A DNA stretch of 64,000 nucleotides from positions 206,750 to 270,749 of the forward strand of contig NZ_LMEP01000025.1 of assembly GCF_001426405.1 (NCBI RefSeq), written 5' to 3'. Of the stretch, positions 33,646 to 43,484 are shown piece after piece. How positions within the stretch are numbered: position 1 is the stretch's first letter; each line of letters opens with the position of its first letter. Source of the DNA: Streptomyces sp. Root1304. GTDB lineage: Bacteria > Actinomycetota > Actinomycetes > Streptomycetales > Streptomycetaceae. Both the position numbers and the translations under genes were made by a program. Below the pieces are notes generated by a model that did no database searches, had not been told where the DNA came from, and saw only the letters and a list, made by a program, of their open reading frames with translations.

Positions 33646-33665
33646 GCATCCTCCACCGAGGGTGC
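33646..33665 (+). promoter_or_regulatory. hairpin in the metH leader
   Basis: GCATCCTC and GAGGGTGC form an 8-bp stem (one G-U pair) with a 4-base loop, 36 bp before the metH start. A TACGCT -10 box lies near 33633. The leader is too short for a cobalamin riboswitch. Confidence 0.35.
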
Positions 33666-33701
33666 AAAGCCGACAGCCGTCGCATCCCAGGGAGCTCATC
33701 C

Positions 33702-36700
33702 ATGGCCTCGTTGCCGACCCCGTCCGCCGACAGCCGGAACCGCGCCGCCGCCCTCCGTGAGGCACTCGCCAGTCGGGTGGTCGTCGCCGACGGCGCCATG
33801 GGCACCATGCTCCAGGCCCAGGACCCCACCCTCGAGGACTTCCAGAACCTCGAAGGCTGCAACGAGATCCTGAACGTCACCCGCCCCGACATCGTCCGTT
33901 CGGTCCACGAGGCGTACTTCGAGGTCGGCGTCGACTGCGTCGAGACGAACACCTTCGGCTCCAACCACTCGGCCGCCGGCGAGTACGAGATCGCCGACCG
34001 GATCTTCGAGCTGTCCGAGGCGGGCGCCCGGATCGCCCGCGAGGTCGCCGACGAGTTCGGCGCCAAGGACGGCCGCCAGCGCTGGGTGCTCGGCTCCATC
34101 GGCCCGGGCACCAAGCTGCCCTCGCTGGGCCACATCGCGTACGACGTGCTGCGCGACGGCTACCAGCGGAACGCCGAGGGCCTGCTGGCCGGCGGCGCGG
34201 ACGCGCTGATCGTGGAGACCACCCAGGACCTCCTGCAGACCAAGTCGAGCCTCATCGGCGCCCGCCGCGCGATGGACGCCCTCGGCATGGACGTGCCGCT
34301 GATCTGCTCCCTCGCCTTCGAGACCACCGGCGTCATGCTGCTCGGCTCGGAGATCGGCGCGGCGCTGACCGCCCTGGAGCCGCTCGGCATCGACCTGATC
34401 GGTCTGAACTGTTCCACCGGCCCTGCCGAGATGAACGAGCACCTGCGGTACCTCGCCCGCCACTCCCGCACGCCGCTGATGTGCATGCCGAACGCCGGCC
34501 TGCCCGTGCTGACCAAGGACGGCGCGTACTTCCCCCTGACGCCGCCGGAGATGGCCGACGCGCAGGAGAACTTCGTCCGCGACTACGGCCTCTCCCTCGT
34601 CGGCGGCTGCTGCGGCTCCACCCCCGAGCACCTGCGGCAGGTCGTCGACCGCCTCCAGGGCCTCGCTCCCGCCCCGCGCGACCCGAGCCCCGAGCCCGGC
34701 GCCGCCTCGCTCTACCAGACCGTGCCGTTCCGCCAGGACACCGCCTACATGGCGATCGGCGAGCGCACCAACGCCAACGGCTCCAAGAAGTTCCGCGAGG
34801 CCATGCTCGACGGCCGCTGGGACGACTGCGTCGAGATGGCCCGCGACCAGATCCGCGAGGGCGCGCACATGCTCGACCTCTGCGTGGACTACGTCGGCCG
34901 CGACGGCGTCGCCGACATGCAGGAGCTGGCCGGCCGCTTCGCCACCGCCTCCACCCTGCCGATCGTCCTCGACTCCACCGAGGTCGACGTCCTGCGCGCC
35001 GGTCTGGAGAAGCTCGGCGGCCGCGCCGTCATCAACTCGGTGAACTACGAGGACGGCGACGGACCCGAGTCCCGCTTCGCCAAGGTCACCCGGCTGGCCC
35101 AGGAGCACGGCGCCGCGCTGATCGCCCTCACCATCGACGAGGAGGGCCAGGCCCGCACCGTCGAGAACAAGGTCGCCATCGCCGAACGGCTCATCGAGGA
35201 CCTCACCGGCAACTGGGGCATCCACGAGTCCGACATCCTCATCGACGCCCTGACCTTCACCATCTGCACCGGTCAGGAGGAGTCGCGCAAGGACGGCATC
35301 GCCACCATCGAGGCCATCCGCGAGCTGAAGCGCCGCCGGCCGGACGTCCAGACCACGCTCGGCCTCTCCAACATCTCCTTCGGCCTCAACCCGGCCGCGC
35401 GCATCCTCCTCAACTCGGTCTTCCTCGACGAGTGCGTCAAGGCCGGTCTCGACTCGGCGATCGTGCACGCCTCGAAGATCCTGCCGATCGCCCGCTTCGA
35501 CGACGAGCAGGTCACCACCGCGCTCGACCTGATCTACGACCGCCGCAGCGAGGGCTACGACCCGCTCCAGAAGCTGATGGCCCTCTTCGAGGGCGTCAAC
35601 ACCAAGTCGATGAAGGCCGGCAAGACCGAGGAACTCCTCGCCCTGCCCCTGGACGAGCGGCTGAAGCGCCGCATCGTCGACGGCGAGAAGAACGGCCTGG
35701 AGGCCGACCTCGACGAGGCCCTGACGGTCCGCCCCGCCCTGGAGATCGTCAACGAGATCCTGCTCGACGGCATGAAGACCGTCGGCGAGCTCTTCGGCTC
35801 CGGCCAGATGCAGCTGCCGTTCGTGCTCCAGTCCGCCGAGGTCATGAAGACGGCCGTGGCCTACCTCGAACCGCACATGGAGAAGTCCGACGCCGAGGGG
35901 AAGGGCACGATCGTGCTCGCCACCGTCCGCGGCGACGTCCACGACATCGGCAAGAACCTCGTCGACATCATCCTGTCCAACAACGGCTACAACGTCGTCA
36001 ACATCGGCATCAAGCAGCCGGTCTCCGCGATCCTGGAAGCGGCCGAGGAACACCGGGCCGACGTCATCGGCATGTCCGGTCTCCTCGTGAAGTCCACCGT
36101 GATCATGAAGGAGAACCTCCAGGAGCTGAACCAGCGCGAGCTGGCCGCCAAGTACCCCGTGATCCTCGGCGGCGCCGCCCTCACCCGGGCCTACGTCGAG
36201 CAGGACCTGCACGAGATCTACCAGGGCGAGGTCCGCTACGCCCGCGACGCCTTCGAGGGCCTGCGCCTCATGGACGCGCTCATCGGCGTCAAGCGCGGCG
36301 TCCCCGGAGCCGTACTCCCCGAACTCAAGCAGCGCCGGGTCGCGAAGACGGCCGCCGTCCCGGCGGCCGACGTCGCCGAGCCGGAGCCCGGCGGCCGTTC
36401 CGACGTCGCCGTCGACAACCCGGTGCCGACCCCGCCCTTCTGGGGCACCCGGGTCGTCAAGGGCATCCCGCTGAAGGACTACGCGTCCTGGCTCGACGAG
36501 GGCGCCCTCTTCAAGGGGCAGTGGGGCCTCAAGCAGAACCGGGCCGGCGACGGCCCCTCGTACGAGGAGCTGGTGGAGACCGAGGGCCGCCCCCGGCTGC
36601 GCGGCTGGCTGGAGCGCCTCCACACGGAGAACCTCCTGGAGGCGGCCGTCGTCCACGGCTACTTCCCCTGTGTCTCCAAGGGTGACGACCTGATCATCCT

Positions 36701-37217
36701 CGACGAGGCCGGCAACGAGCGGACCCGCTTCACCTTCCCGCGCCAGCGCCGGGGCCGCCGCCTCTGCCTCGCGGACTTCTTCCGCCCGGAGGAGTCCGGC
36801 GAGACCGACGTCGTCGGCCTCCAGGTCGTCACCGTCGGCTCGCGGATCGGCGAGGCCACCGCCGAGCTCTTCGCCTCCGACTCCTACCGCGACTACCTGG
36901 AGCTCCACGGCCTCTCCGTGCAGCTCGCCGAGGCCCTCGCCGAGTACTGGCACGCACGCGTGCGCGCGGAGCTGGGCTTCGCCGGCGAGGACCCGTCCGA
37001 CGTCCGGGACATGTTCGACCTCAAGTACCGCGGAGCGCGCTTCTCCCTCGGCTACGGGGCCTGCCCGGACCTGGAGGACCGCGCGAAGATCGCGGAGCTG
37101 CTGCGCCCGGAGCGGATCGGGGTGCACCTGTCGGAGGAGTTCCAGCTCCACCCCGAGCAGTCCACCGACGCCATCGTCATCCATCACCCGGAGGCGAAGT
37201 ACTTCAACGCCCGGTGA
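33702..37217 (+). CDS. metH: cobalamin-dependent methionine synthase
   Basis: A 1171-residue multidomain enzyme, complete. In order: the homocysteine domain (1-330, zinc cysteines in LNCSTGP and GGCCGSTPEH), the methyltetrahydrofolate TIM barrel (345-620, starting MAIGERTNANGSKKFRE), the cobalamin-binding cap and Rossmann domain (630-890, with the axial His in GDVHDIGKN), and the C-terminal AdoMet reactivation domain (930-1171). It transfers the methyl of 5-methyl-THF to homocysteine through methylcobalamin. The position near gylR and the proteasome genes matches mycobacterial synteny. No B12 riboswitch is present upstream. Confidence 0.97.
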   Translation: MASLPTPSADSRNRAAALREALASRVVVADGAMGTMLQAQDPTLEDFQNLEGCNEILNVTRPDIVRSVHEAYFEVGVDCVETNTFGSNHSAAGEYEIADRIFELSEAGARIAREVADEFGAKDGRQRWVLGSIGPGTKLPSLGHIAYDVLRDGYQRNAEGLLAGGADALIVETTQDLLQTKSSLIGARRAMDALGMDVPLICSLAFETTGVMLLGSEIGAALTALEPLGIDLIGLNCSTGPAEMNEHLRYLARHSRTPLMCMPNAGLPVLTKDGAYFPLTPPEMADAQENFVRDYGLSLVGGCCGSTPEHLRQVVDRLQGLAPAPRDPSPEPGAASLYQTVPFRQDTAYMAIGERTNANGSKKFREAMLDGRWDDCVEMARDQIREGAHMLDLCVDYVGRDGVADMQELAGRFATASTLPIVLDSTEVDVLRAGLEKLGGRAVINSVNYEDGDGPESRFAKVTRLAQEHGAALIALTIDEEGQARTVENKVAIAERLIEDLTGNWGIHESDILIDALTFTICTGQEESRKDGIATIEAIRELKRRRPDVQTTLGLSNISFGLNPAARILLNSVFLDECVKAGLDSAIVHASKILPIARFDDEQVTTALDLIYDRRSEGYDPLQKLMALFEGVNTKSMKAGKTEELLALPLDERLKRRIVDGEKNGLEADLDEALTVRPALEIVNEILLDGMKTVGELFGSGQMQLPFVLQSAEVMKTAVAYLEPHMEKSDAEGKGTIVLATVRGDVHDIGKNLVDIILSNNGYNVVNIGIKQPVSAILEAAEEHRADVIGMSGLLVKSTVIMKENLQELNQRELAAKYPVILGGAALTRAYVEQDLHEIYQGEVRYARDAFEGLRLMDALIGVKRGVPGAVLPELKQRRVAKTAAVPAADVAEPEPGGRSDVAVDNPVPTPPFWGTRVVKGIPLKDYASWLDEGALFKGQWGLKQNRAGDGPSYEELVETEGRPRLRGWLERLHTENLLEAAVVHGYFPCVSKGDDLIILDEAGNERTRFTFPRQRRGRRLCLADFFRPEESGETDVVGLQVVTVGSRIGEATAELFASDSYRDYLELHGLSVQLAEALAEYWHARVRAELGFAGEDPSDVRDMFDLKYRGARFSLGYGACPDLEDRAKIAELLRPERIGVHLSEEFQLHPEQSTDAIVIHHPEAKYFNAR

Positions 37218-37258
37218 CCGGCCGCGCCAAATCCGCGCGCCCCGGGTGATCCGGACGT

Positions 37259-37264
37259 ACACTT
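37259..37264 (+). promoter_or_regulatory. -10 box of the HAD phosphatase gene
   Basis: TACACT lies about 8 bases before the presumed transcript start, which would put the strong hairpin at 37279-37316 at the very 5' end of the mRNA. Confidence 0.35.
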
Positions 37265-37278
37265 GTCGGTCCAGTGCA

Positions 37279-37316
37279 GGCCGGTCTTCCTCCCCGTACC
37301 GGGGAGGGGGCCGGCC
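37279..37316 (+). terminator. two-part hairpin between metH and the HAD gene
   Basis: GGCCGG pairs with CCGGCC (37279-37284, 37311-37316) outside an inner perfect stem CCTCCCCG/CGGGGAGG (37289-37296, 37300-37307) with a 3-base loop. It could terminate metH or cap the 5' end of the HAD mRNA. Confidence 0.55.
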
Positions 37317-37344
37317 TTCTCGTCCCTCCATGGAGGTGTGCCGG

Positions 37345-38043
37345 ATGACCAGTACGGTCCCCGCGTCCCTGTTCCGTACGAACGGCAGCTCCGCCCTGCA
37401 GGCGGTCTTCCTCGACATGGACGGGACCCTCGTCGACACGGAGGGCTTCTGGTGGGACGCGGAGGTGGAGGTCTTCGCCGACCTCGGGCACCAGCTGGAC
37501 GAGGCCTGGCGGGACGTCGTCGTGGGCGGGCCGATGACCCGCAGCGCCGGCTACCTGATCGAGTCGACCGGCGCCGACATCACCCTCGCCGAGCTGACCG
37601 TCCTGCTCAACGAGAAGTTCGAGCAGCGCATCGCGCGCGGCGTGCCGCTCATGCCCGGCGCCGAGCGGCTGCTCGCCGAGCTGGCCCGGCACTCCATCCC
37701 CACCGCCCTGGTCTCCGCCTCGCACCGGCGGATCATCGACCGGGTCCTTCACTCGCTCGGCCGCGACCGCTTCACGCTCACCGTCGCCGGGGACGAGGTC
37801 GAGCGGACCAAGCCGCACCCCGAGCCGTATCTGACGGCCGCCCTGGGGGTCGGCGCCGACCCCACGCTCTGCGCCGTCGTCGAGGACACGGCGACCGGTG
37901 TCGCGGCCGCCGAGGCAGCGGGCTGCCGGGTCGTGGCGGTGCCCTCCGTCGCGCCCATCGCGCCGTCCCCCGGCCGGGTCGTCGTGCGTTCCCTGGAGGA
38001 GGTCGATGTGCCCTTCCTCCGCACATTGATCACGGGAATCTGA
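37345..38043 (+). CDS. HAD-superfamily phosphatase (beta-phosphoglucomutase-like)
   Basis: A 232-residue subfamily IA HAD hydrolase. Motif I FLDMDGTLVDTE holds the nucleophile Asp and its acid/base partner. A helical cap domain follows, then motif II (LVSASHRRI), motif III Lys (ERTKPHPEPY) and motif IV (VVEDTATGVAAAEAAG). It dephosphorylates a small sugar phosphate or nucleotide; members of this branch are too broad to name a substrate. ATG 37345 has a TGGAGGTG ribosome site; an in-frame ATG at 37330 would place that site inside the gene. Confidence 0.9.
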   Translation: MTSTVPASLFRTNGSSALQAVFLDMDGTLVDTEGFWWDAEVEVFADLGHQLDEAWRDVVVGGPMTRSAGYLIESTGADITLAELTVLLNEKFEQRIARGVPLMPGAERLLAELARHSIPTALVSASHRRIIDRVLHSLGRDRFTLTVAGDEVERTKPHPEPYLTAALGVGADPTLCAVVEDTATGVAAAEAAGCRVVAVPSVAPIAPSPGRVVVRSLEEVDVPFLRTLITGI

Positions 38044-38506
38044 GGTTTCTCTGAGCTTTACCGGAGGAATGCGCTTTCTCTCCCGGAAATCGATCAGGTC
38101 ATTCACCGAAAGGGCACCCGCGTGACCTTGGTCACGCAGAGTGCCCGCCGGTGGGTGGCCTTCTTCGTGTGCGGCGCCCGAAAAGGGAGTGTTTCGGCGC
38201 CCCCTTGTGTCCCGGTTCGCCTGCCCCCGTCCGCATCCTCCGGCGCATGACTATCGACGCCCCCGCATTCATGATCACTGTGCGATTACCCCCGGAGCCG
38301 CCCGTGGTCCGGAAATAGCGGCGCCGCCCACTAATCTTTCGCGAGTACTTCGCCGCATAACCGCGTGCACCGGCGCACACCCAAGTCGCCGTGAACACAG
38401 GACCGATCGCAACACCCGGCCCGATCGCTCCCGCCCCGACCGGGCGGCCGGCGGCGGAGTTCCACTGACCGCTGTATCCCAGTGCCGGATGAGGAGATCG
38501 TCCCTG
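38044..38506. other. 463-bp intergenic region upstream of the peptide-binding lipoproteins
   Basis: This region has no convincing gene. It contains a nested inverted repeat at 38112-38146 (GGGCAC/GTGCCC outside, GCGTGACC/GGTCACGC inside), a Crp-like core at 38122-38135, and unusually many A/T-rich patches for this genome (38041-38105, 38320-38360), as expected of a regulated promoter. A possible 18-codon frame at 38069-38125 has GGAGG only one base from its ATG, so I do not call it. Confidence 0.6.
38122..38135. promoter_or_regulatory. Crp-like palindrome upstream of the first peptide-binding protein
   Basis: GTGACCTTGGTCAC fits GTG-N6-GNCAC and is the core of a perfect 8-bp-arm inverted repeat (38120-38137). 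It is 370 bp upstream of the lipoprotein gene, so it may instead be part of a hairpin after the HAD gene. Confidence 0.4.
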
Positions 38507-40096
38507 ATGAACCGCAAGACCCTGGTGCTCCCGGCCGTGGCCGGACTGCTCGCCCCCCTGCTCGCCGCCTGCGGCGGAGCCGAGGACCGCGGAGCGATCG
38601 TCGTCGGCACCACGGACCAGTTCATCGCCACCGCGGACGCGCCCGCCCCGCTGGACCCGGCCTACGCCTACGACACCGGCGCCTGGAACGTCCTCCGGCA
38701 GACCGTCCAGACCCTGCTGCACGTGCCCCGCGGCGGCGGCGAGCCCGTCCCCGAGGCCGCCCAGAGCTGCGGATTCTCCGACAAGGCCAGCGAGAGCTAC
38801 CGCTGCAAGCTCCGCTCCGGACTCACCTTCGCCGACGGCGCGCCCGTCACCGCCGAGGACGTCAAGTTCTCCATCGACCGCGTCCTGAAGATCAAGTCGG
38901 ACAACGGCACGGCGGCCCTCCTGGCGAACGTCGACACCGTCGAGACCCAGGGCGCCGACGAGGTCGTCTTCCACCTCAAGACCCCCGACGCCACCTTCCC
39001 GTACAAGCTCTCCACCCCCGTCGCCGGCATCCTCCCCAAGGACAAGTACGCCGCCGACAAGCTCCGCGACGGCTTCGACGTCGACGGCTCGGGCCCGTAC
39101 ACCATGAAGGTCGAGCGCGAGGGCGAGAAGGCCACCCGCTTCGTCTTCAGCAGGAACCCCGCCTACAAGGGCGACATCACCCTGCGCAACGACAAGGTCG
39201 AACTGCGCTCCTTCGCCGACGCCGGCGCCATGGGCAAGGCCCTCGAAGGCGACGACATCGACATGGTGGCCCGCTCCCTGTCGCAGCAGCAGATCAAGAA
39301 CCTCACCGAGACCCCCCAGGACGGCATCGAGGTCGTCGAGGTCCCCGGCCTGGAGATCCGCTACCTCGGCTTCAACACCAAGGCCCCCTCCGTCCAGGAG
39401 AAGGCCGTGCGCCAGGCCATGGCCGCCGTCATCGACCGGGGCGCCCTCGTCAACCTCGTCTACGGGCCCACCGCCGAGCCGCTCTACTCGCTGATCCCCT
39501 CCAGCATCACCGGCCACGCCACCCCCTTCTTCGACGAGTACGGCGAGCCCGACACCGACCGCGCCGCCAAGATCCTCAAGAACGCCGGCGTGAAGACCCC
39601 CGTCAAGGTGACCCTGAACTACACCACCGACCACTACGGCGCCGAGACCGCCCAGGAGTTCGAGGCGCTCAAGAAGCAGCTCGTCGCCAGCGAACTCTTC
39701 GACGCCACCGTCAAGGGCGCCGAGTGGTCCACCTTCCGCACCGCCCAGAAGCGCGGCGACTACGCCGTCTACGGCCTCGGCTGGTTCCCGGACTACCCGG
39801 ACCCGGACAACTACATCGCGCCGTTCCTCGACAGCGACAACTTCCTCAACACCCCGTACGTGAACAAGGTCGTCCGTGACCAGCTCATCCCGCGCTCGCG
39901 CCGCCAGGCCGACCGCACCGCCGCGAGCCCCGTCTACAACCAGATCCAGAAGATCGTCGCCCAGGACGTGCCCGTCCTGCCGCTGTGGCAGGGCAAGCAG
40001 TACGTCGCCGCCCGCGACGACCTCAACGGAGTCGAGTACGCCCTCAACACCTCCTCGGACCTGCTGCTCTGGGAGCTGGGCCGCGGCACCGCCTGA
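38507..40096 (+). CDS. ABC-transporter substrate-binding lipoprotein (peptide/nickel family), copy 1
   Basis: A 529-residue extracytoplasmic solute receptor of cluster C (OppA/DppA-like, SBP_bac_5). The signal peptide ends in the lipobox LLAAC (Cys22), and the family's YRCKLRSGLTFADGAPVTAEDVKFS and SGPYTMK segments are clear. It should bind oligopeptides or similar ligands outside the membrane. It is followed, 75 bp on, by a paralogous gene, and no permease or ATPase gene is in the window, so it must share a transporter encoded elsewhere or act as a sensor or scavenger. Confidence 0.92.
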   Translation: MNRKTLVLPAVAGLLAPLLAACGGAEDRGAIVVGTTDQFIATADAPAPLDPAYAYDTGAWNVLRQTVQTLLHVPRGGGEPVPEAAQSCGFSDKASESYRCKLRSGLTFADGAPVTAEDVKFSIDRVLKIKSDNGTAALLANVDTVETQGADEVVFHLKTPDATFPYKLSTPVAGILPKDKYAADKLRDGFDVDGSGPYTMKVEREGEKATRFVFSRNPAYKGDITLRNDKVELRSFADAGAMGKALEGDDIDMVARSLSQQQIKNLTETPQDGIEVVEVPGLEIRYLGFNTKAPSVQEKAVRQAMAAVIDRGALVNLVYGPTAEPLYSLIPSSITGHATPFFDEYGEPDTDRAAKILKNAGVKTPVKVTLNYTTDHYGAETAQEFEALKKQLVASELFDATVKGAEWSTFRTAQKRGDYAVYGLGWFPDYPDPDNYIAPFLDSDNFLNTPYVNKVVRDQLIPRSRRQADRTAASPVYNQIQKIVAQDVPVLPLWQGKQYVAARDDLNGVEYALNTSSDLLLWELGRGTA

Positions 40097-40171
40097 CCCG
40101 TCGACTGGATCGGTTACACCGGCCGCGCACGGCGCGCGGCCGGCCTGACAAGAGATCAAGAGGCACGTTCT

Positions 40172-41752
40172 GTGAAGGCACCCAACAAGTGGCTGACGGC
40201 GCCCCTCGCCGCCGGCCTGTCCGCCGCCCTCCTCAGCGGCTGCGGCACCGAACAAGGGAGCGGCTCCGGCGGCTCCGGGGGCGTTCGCGTCGGCATGTCC
40301 GACGAGATCCTCAGCCCCGACCCGGCCGCCGGCTACGACCCCGGCTCCTGGCTGTTGTTCAACAACGTCTTCCAGTCCCTGCTCGCCTTCCCCAAGGGCG
40401 GCTCCGAACCCGAGCCCGAGGCCGCCGAGAAGTGCGGCTTCGCCCCCGGCAGCCGGGTCTACACCTGCACCCTGCGGGACGGCCTCACCTTCTCCAACGG
40501 CAACAAGCTCACCTCGGAGGACGTCAAGTACTCCTTCGAGCGCTCCCTGCGGATCGCCGATCCCTCCGGCCCCGCGCCGCTGCTCTCCACCATCGACACC
40601 ATCGAGACCCCGGACGAGCGGACCGTCGTCTTCCGGCTGAAGGTCCCGGACGCCACCTTCCCCAGCAAGATCGCCTCCGGCGCCGGCTCCATCGTGGACC
40701 ACCGCGAATACCCCGCCGACGCGCTGCGCACCGACGGCAGGGCCACCGGCTCCGGCCCGTACAAGCTGGACTCCTTCAGCGACACCCAGGCCACCTTCTC
40801 CGCCAACACCGGCTACAAGGGCACCGCACGGCCCAAGAACGACGCCGTCACCCTCAAGCTCTACCGCGGCGACCGCTCCGCCCTCTCCAAGGCCTTCGCC
40901 GACGGCGACGTGGACGTCGCCTACCGAGGCCTCTCCGCCGACGACATCGCCGCCCTCGAAACCTCCGACACCACCGACGACAAGGGCATCGAGGTCACCC
41001 AGGGCAGCAGCGCCGAGGTCCAGCACCTCGTCTTCAACATGAAGGACCCCGTCCTCGGCAAGCTCGGCGTACGCAAGGCCATCGCCCACCTCGTCGACCG
41101 CGAGGCCCTCGTCGAGAACGTCTACAAGTCGACCGCCACACCGCTCTACTCGATCGTCCCGGCCGGCATCGCCGGACACAACACCGCCTTCTACGACACC
41201 TACGGCACCCCCGACAAGGCCAAGGCGAAGCAGGCCCTGCGCTCCGCCGGCATCACCGACAAGGTCGAGCTCACCCTCTGGTCCACGCCCAGCCGCTACG
41301 GCCCGGCCACCGACCAGGAACTCAAGGCCATCGCCGGCCAGCTCAACGAGAGCGGCCTCTTCGACGCCGACGTCAAGTCCGTCGCCTTCGACCAGTACGA
41401 GAAGGACATAGCCGCCGGCAAGTACGGCGTCTACGTCAAGGGCTGGGTCCCCGACTACCCCGACGCCGACAACTTCACCGCCCCCTTCTTCGGCGAGGGC
41501 AACGTCCTCGGCAACCACTACGAGAACGCCGCCATCACCGCCGGCCTCCTCCCGAGGACCGCCGCCGCGGCCGACCGCGCCGCCACCGCCGACGAGTACG
41601 GCAAGCTCCAGGACCTCGTCGCCGAGGACCTCCCCCTGCTGCCGCTCTGGCAGGGCAAGCAGTACGCCGTCGCCCGCGACGACGTCACCGGCCTCGAATG
41701 GACCCTCGACGCCTCGACCGTCTTCCGCTTCTGGGAGATCCGCAAGGGCTGA
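40172..41752 (+). CDS. ABC-transporter substrate-binding lipoprotein (peptide/nickel family), copy 2
   Basis: A 526-residue paralogue of the preceding gene. Its lipobox is LLSGC (Cys near residue 24), followed by a Gly/Ser linker. The same landmarks occur in the same order (LTSEDVKYSFERSLRI, SGPYKL, GWVPDYPDADNFTAPF, LPLLPLWQGKQY), but identity is moderate, so the duplication is old. It starts at GTG 40172 behind AAGAGG. It ends in a strong terminator shared with the convergent response regulator gene. Ligand unknown. Confidence 0.92.
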   Translation: MKAPNKWLTAPLAAGLSAALLSGCGTEQGSGSGGSGGVRVGMSDEILSPDPAAGYDPGSWLLFNNVFQSLLAFPKGGSEPEPEAAEKCGFAPGSRVYTCTLRDGLTFSNGNKLTSEDVKYSFERSLRIADPSGPAPLLSTIDTIETPDERTVVFRLKVPDATFPSKIASGAGSIVDHREYPADALRTDGRATGSGPYKLDSFSDTQATFSANTGYKGTARPKNDAVTLKLYRGDRSALSKAFADGDVDVAYRGLSADDIAALETSDTTDDKGIEVTQGSSAEVQHLVFNMKDPVLGKLGVRKAIAHLVDREALVENVYKSTATPLYSIVPAGIAGHNTAFYDTYGTPDKAKAKQALRSAGITDKVELTLWSTPSRYGPATDQELKAIAGQLNESGLFDADVKSVAFDQYEKDIAAGKYGVYVKGWVPDYPDADNFTAPFFGEGNVLGNHYENAAITAGLLPRTAAAADRAATADEYGKLQDLVAEDLPLLPLWQGKQYAVARDDVTGLEWTLDASTVFRFWEIRKG

Positions 41753-41786
41753 CCGACCGCCCCGAAACACCCGCCCCCACGCGACA

Positions 41787-41825
41787 GGAGGGGCCCGGCG
41801 CGCCACACGCGCACCGGGCCCCTCC
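41787..41825. terminator. bidirectional terminator
   Basis: GGAGGGGCCCGG (41787-41798) pairs perfectly with CCGGGCCCCTCC (41814-41825), with further pairs inside. It lies between the lipoprotein and response regulator genes. Confidence 0.75.
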
Positions 41826-41848
41826 CGTCGTTCTCCGCCGCGAACCGG

Positions 41849-42526
41849 CTACTGACCGGCCGCGCCCGGCCGCACCAGCCCGCTCTCGTACGCGTACACC
41901 GCGGCCTGCACCCGGTCCCGCAGACCCAGCTTCGTCAGCACGTGACCCACATGGGTCTTCACCGTCGTCTCGCTGACGAACAGATCCGCCGCGATCTCCG
42001 CGTTCGACAGGCCCCGCGCCACCAGCTTCAGGACCTCCACCTCACGGTCGGTCAGGGTCCCCAGCGTGTCCGGCACCCGCTCCTCGCCCGTCGGCAGATG
42101 CGCCGAGTACTTGTCGAGCAGCCGCCGCGTGATCGACGGCGCCAGCATCGCCTCACCGGCCGCCACCACCCGGATCGCCTGCACCAGCTCGTTCGCCGGG
42201 GCGTCCTTCAGCAGGAAGCCGCTCGCCCCCGCCCGCAGCGCCTCCACCACGTACTCGTCGAGGTCGAAGGTGGTCAGCACCAGCACCTTCGCCGGACCGT
42301 CCCGGCCCGGACCCGTGATCTGCCGGGTCGCCTCCACCCCGTCCATCCGCGGCATCCGGATGTCCATCAGCACCACGTCCGGCTGGAGCGCCCGCACCTG
42401 CTCCTGCGCCTGGAGACCGTCCCCGGCCTCACCCACCACCGCGATGTCCTGCTCCGCCTCCAGAATCATCCGGAAGCCGGTGCGCAGCAGCGGCTGATCG
42501 TCGACCAAGAGGACGCGGATCGTCAC
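41849..42526 (-). CDS. orphan NarL/FixJ-family response regulator
   Basis: A 225-residue two-component regulator. The receiver domain (1-125) has the acidic pocket Asp9-Asp10, phospho-acceptor Asp55 (VLMDIRMP), Thr85 and Lys107 (LLKDAP), so it should be phosphorylatable. The LuxR-type helix-turn-helix covers 155-215 (LTDREVEVLKLVARGLSNAEIA). No histidine kinase gene is adjacent, which is unusual for this family. GTG 42526 has a GAAGGAG ribosome site. Targets are unknown. Confidence 0.92.
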   Translation of the reverse strand: MTIRVLLVDDQPLLRTGFRMILEAEQDIAVVGEAGDGLQAQEQVRALQPDVVLMDIRMPRMDGVEATRQITGPGRDGPAKVLVLTTFDLDEYVVEALRAGASGFLLKDAPANELVQAIRVVAAGEAMLAPSITRRLLDKYSAHLPTGEERVPDTLGTLTDREVEVLKLVARGLSNAEIAADLFVSETTVKTHVGHVLTKLGLRDRVQAAVYAYESGLVRPGAAGQ

Positions 42527-42568
42527 AAGGGCTCCTTCACGGGGCTGAGCTCACGAGGTGCGCCGGCA

Positions 42569-43471
<903 letters not shown>

Positions 43472-43478
43472 GTCGAAG

Positions 43479-43484
43479 ACCCTA
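43479..43484 (-). promoter_or_regulatory. -10 box of a leaderless promoter (RecB-family nuclease)
   Basis: TAGGGT on the minus strand is 7 bases before ATG 43471. Confidence 0.5.

Noticed and set aside
33546..33701. Cobalamin or SAM riboswitch in front of metH
   Set aside because: The leader is only about 60-150 bases and lacks the B12-box or SAM-riboswitch core patterns. Only one short hairpin is visible.
33696..37439. Antisense open frame of 1247 codons opposite metH (and similar giant frames opposite the GH31 gene at 22883-26020 and the lipoproteins at 38132-41806)
   Set aside because: In very GC-rich DNA the frame opposite a gene's codon pattern is often free of stops. The translations are repetitive Asp/Val/Gly/Leu strings with no family resemblance, and the sense genes are certain.
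38069..38125. 18-codon leader-peptide frame with GGAGG upstream
   Set aside because: The ribosome site is one base from the ATG, which is too close for normal initiation, and nothing supports it.
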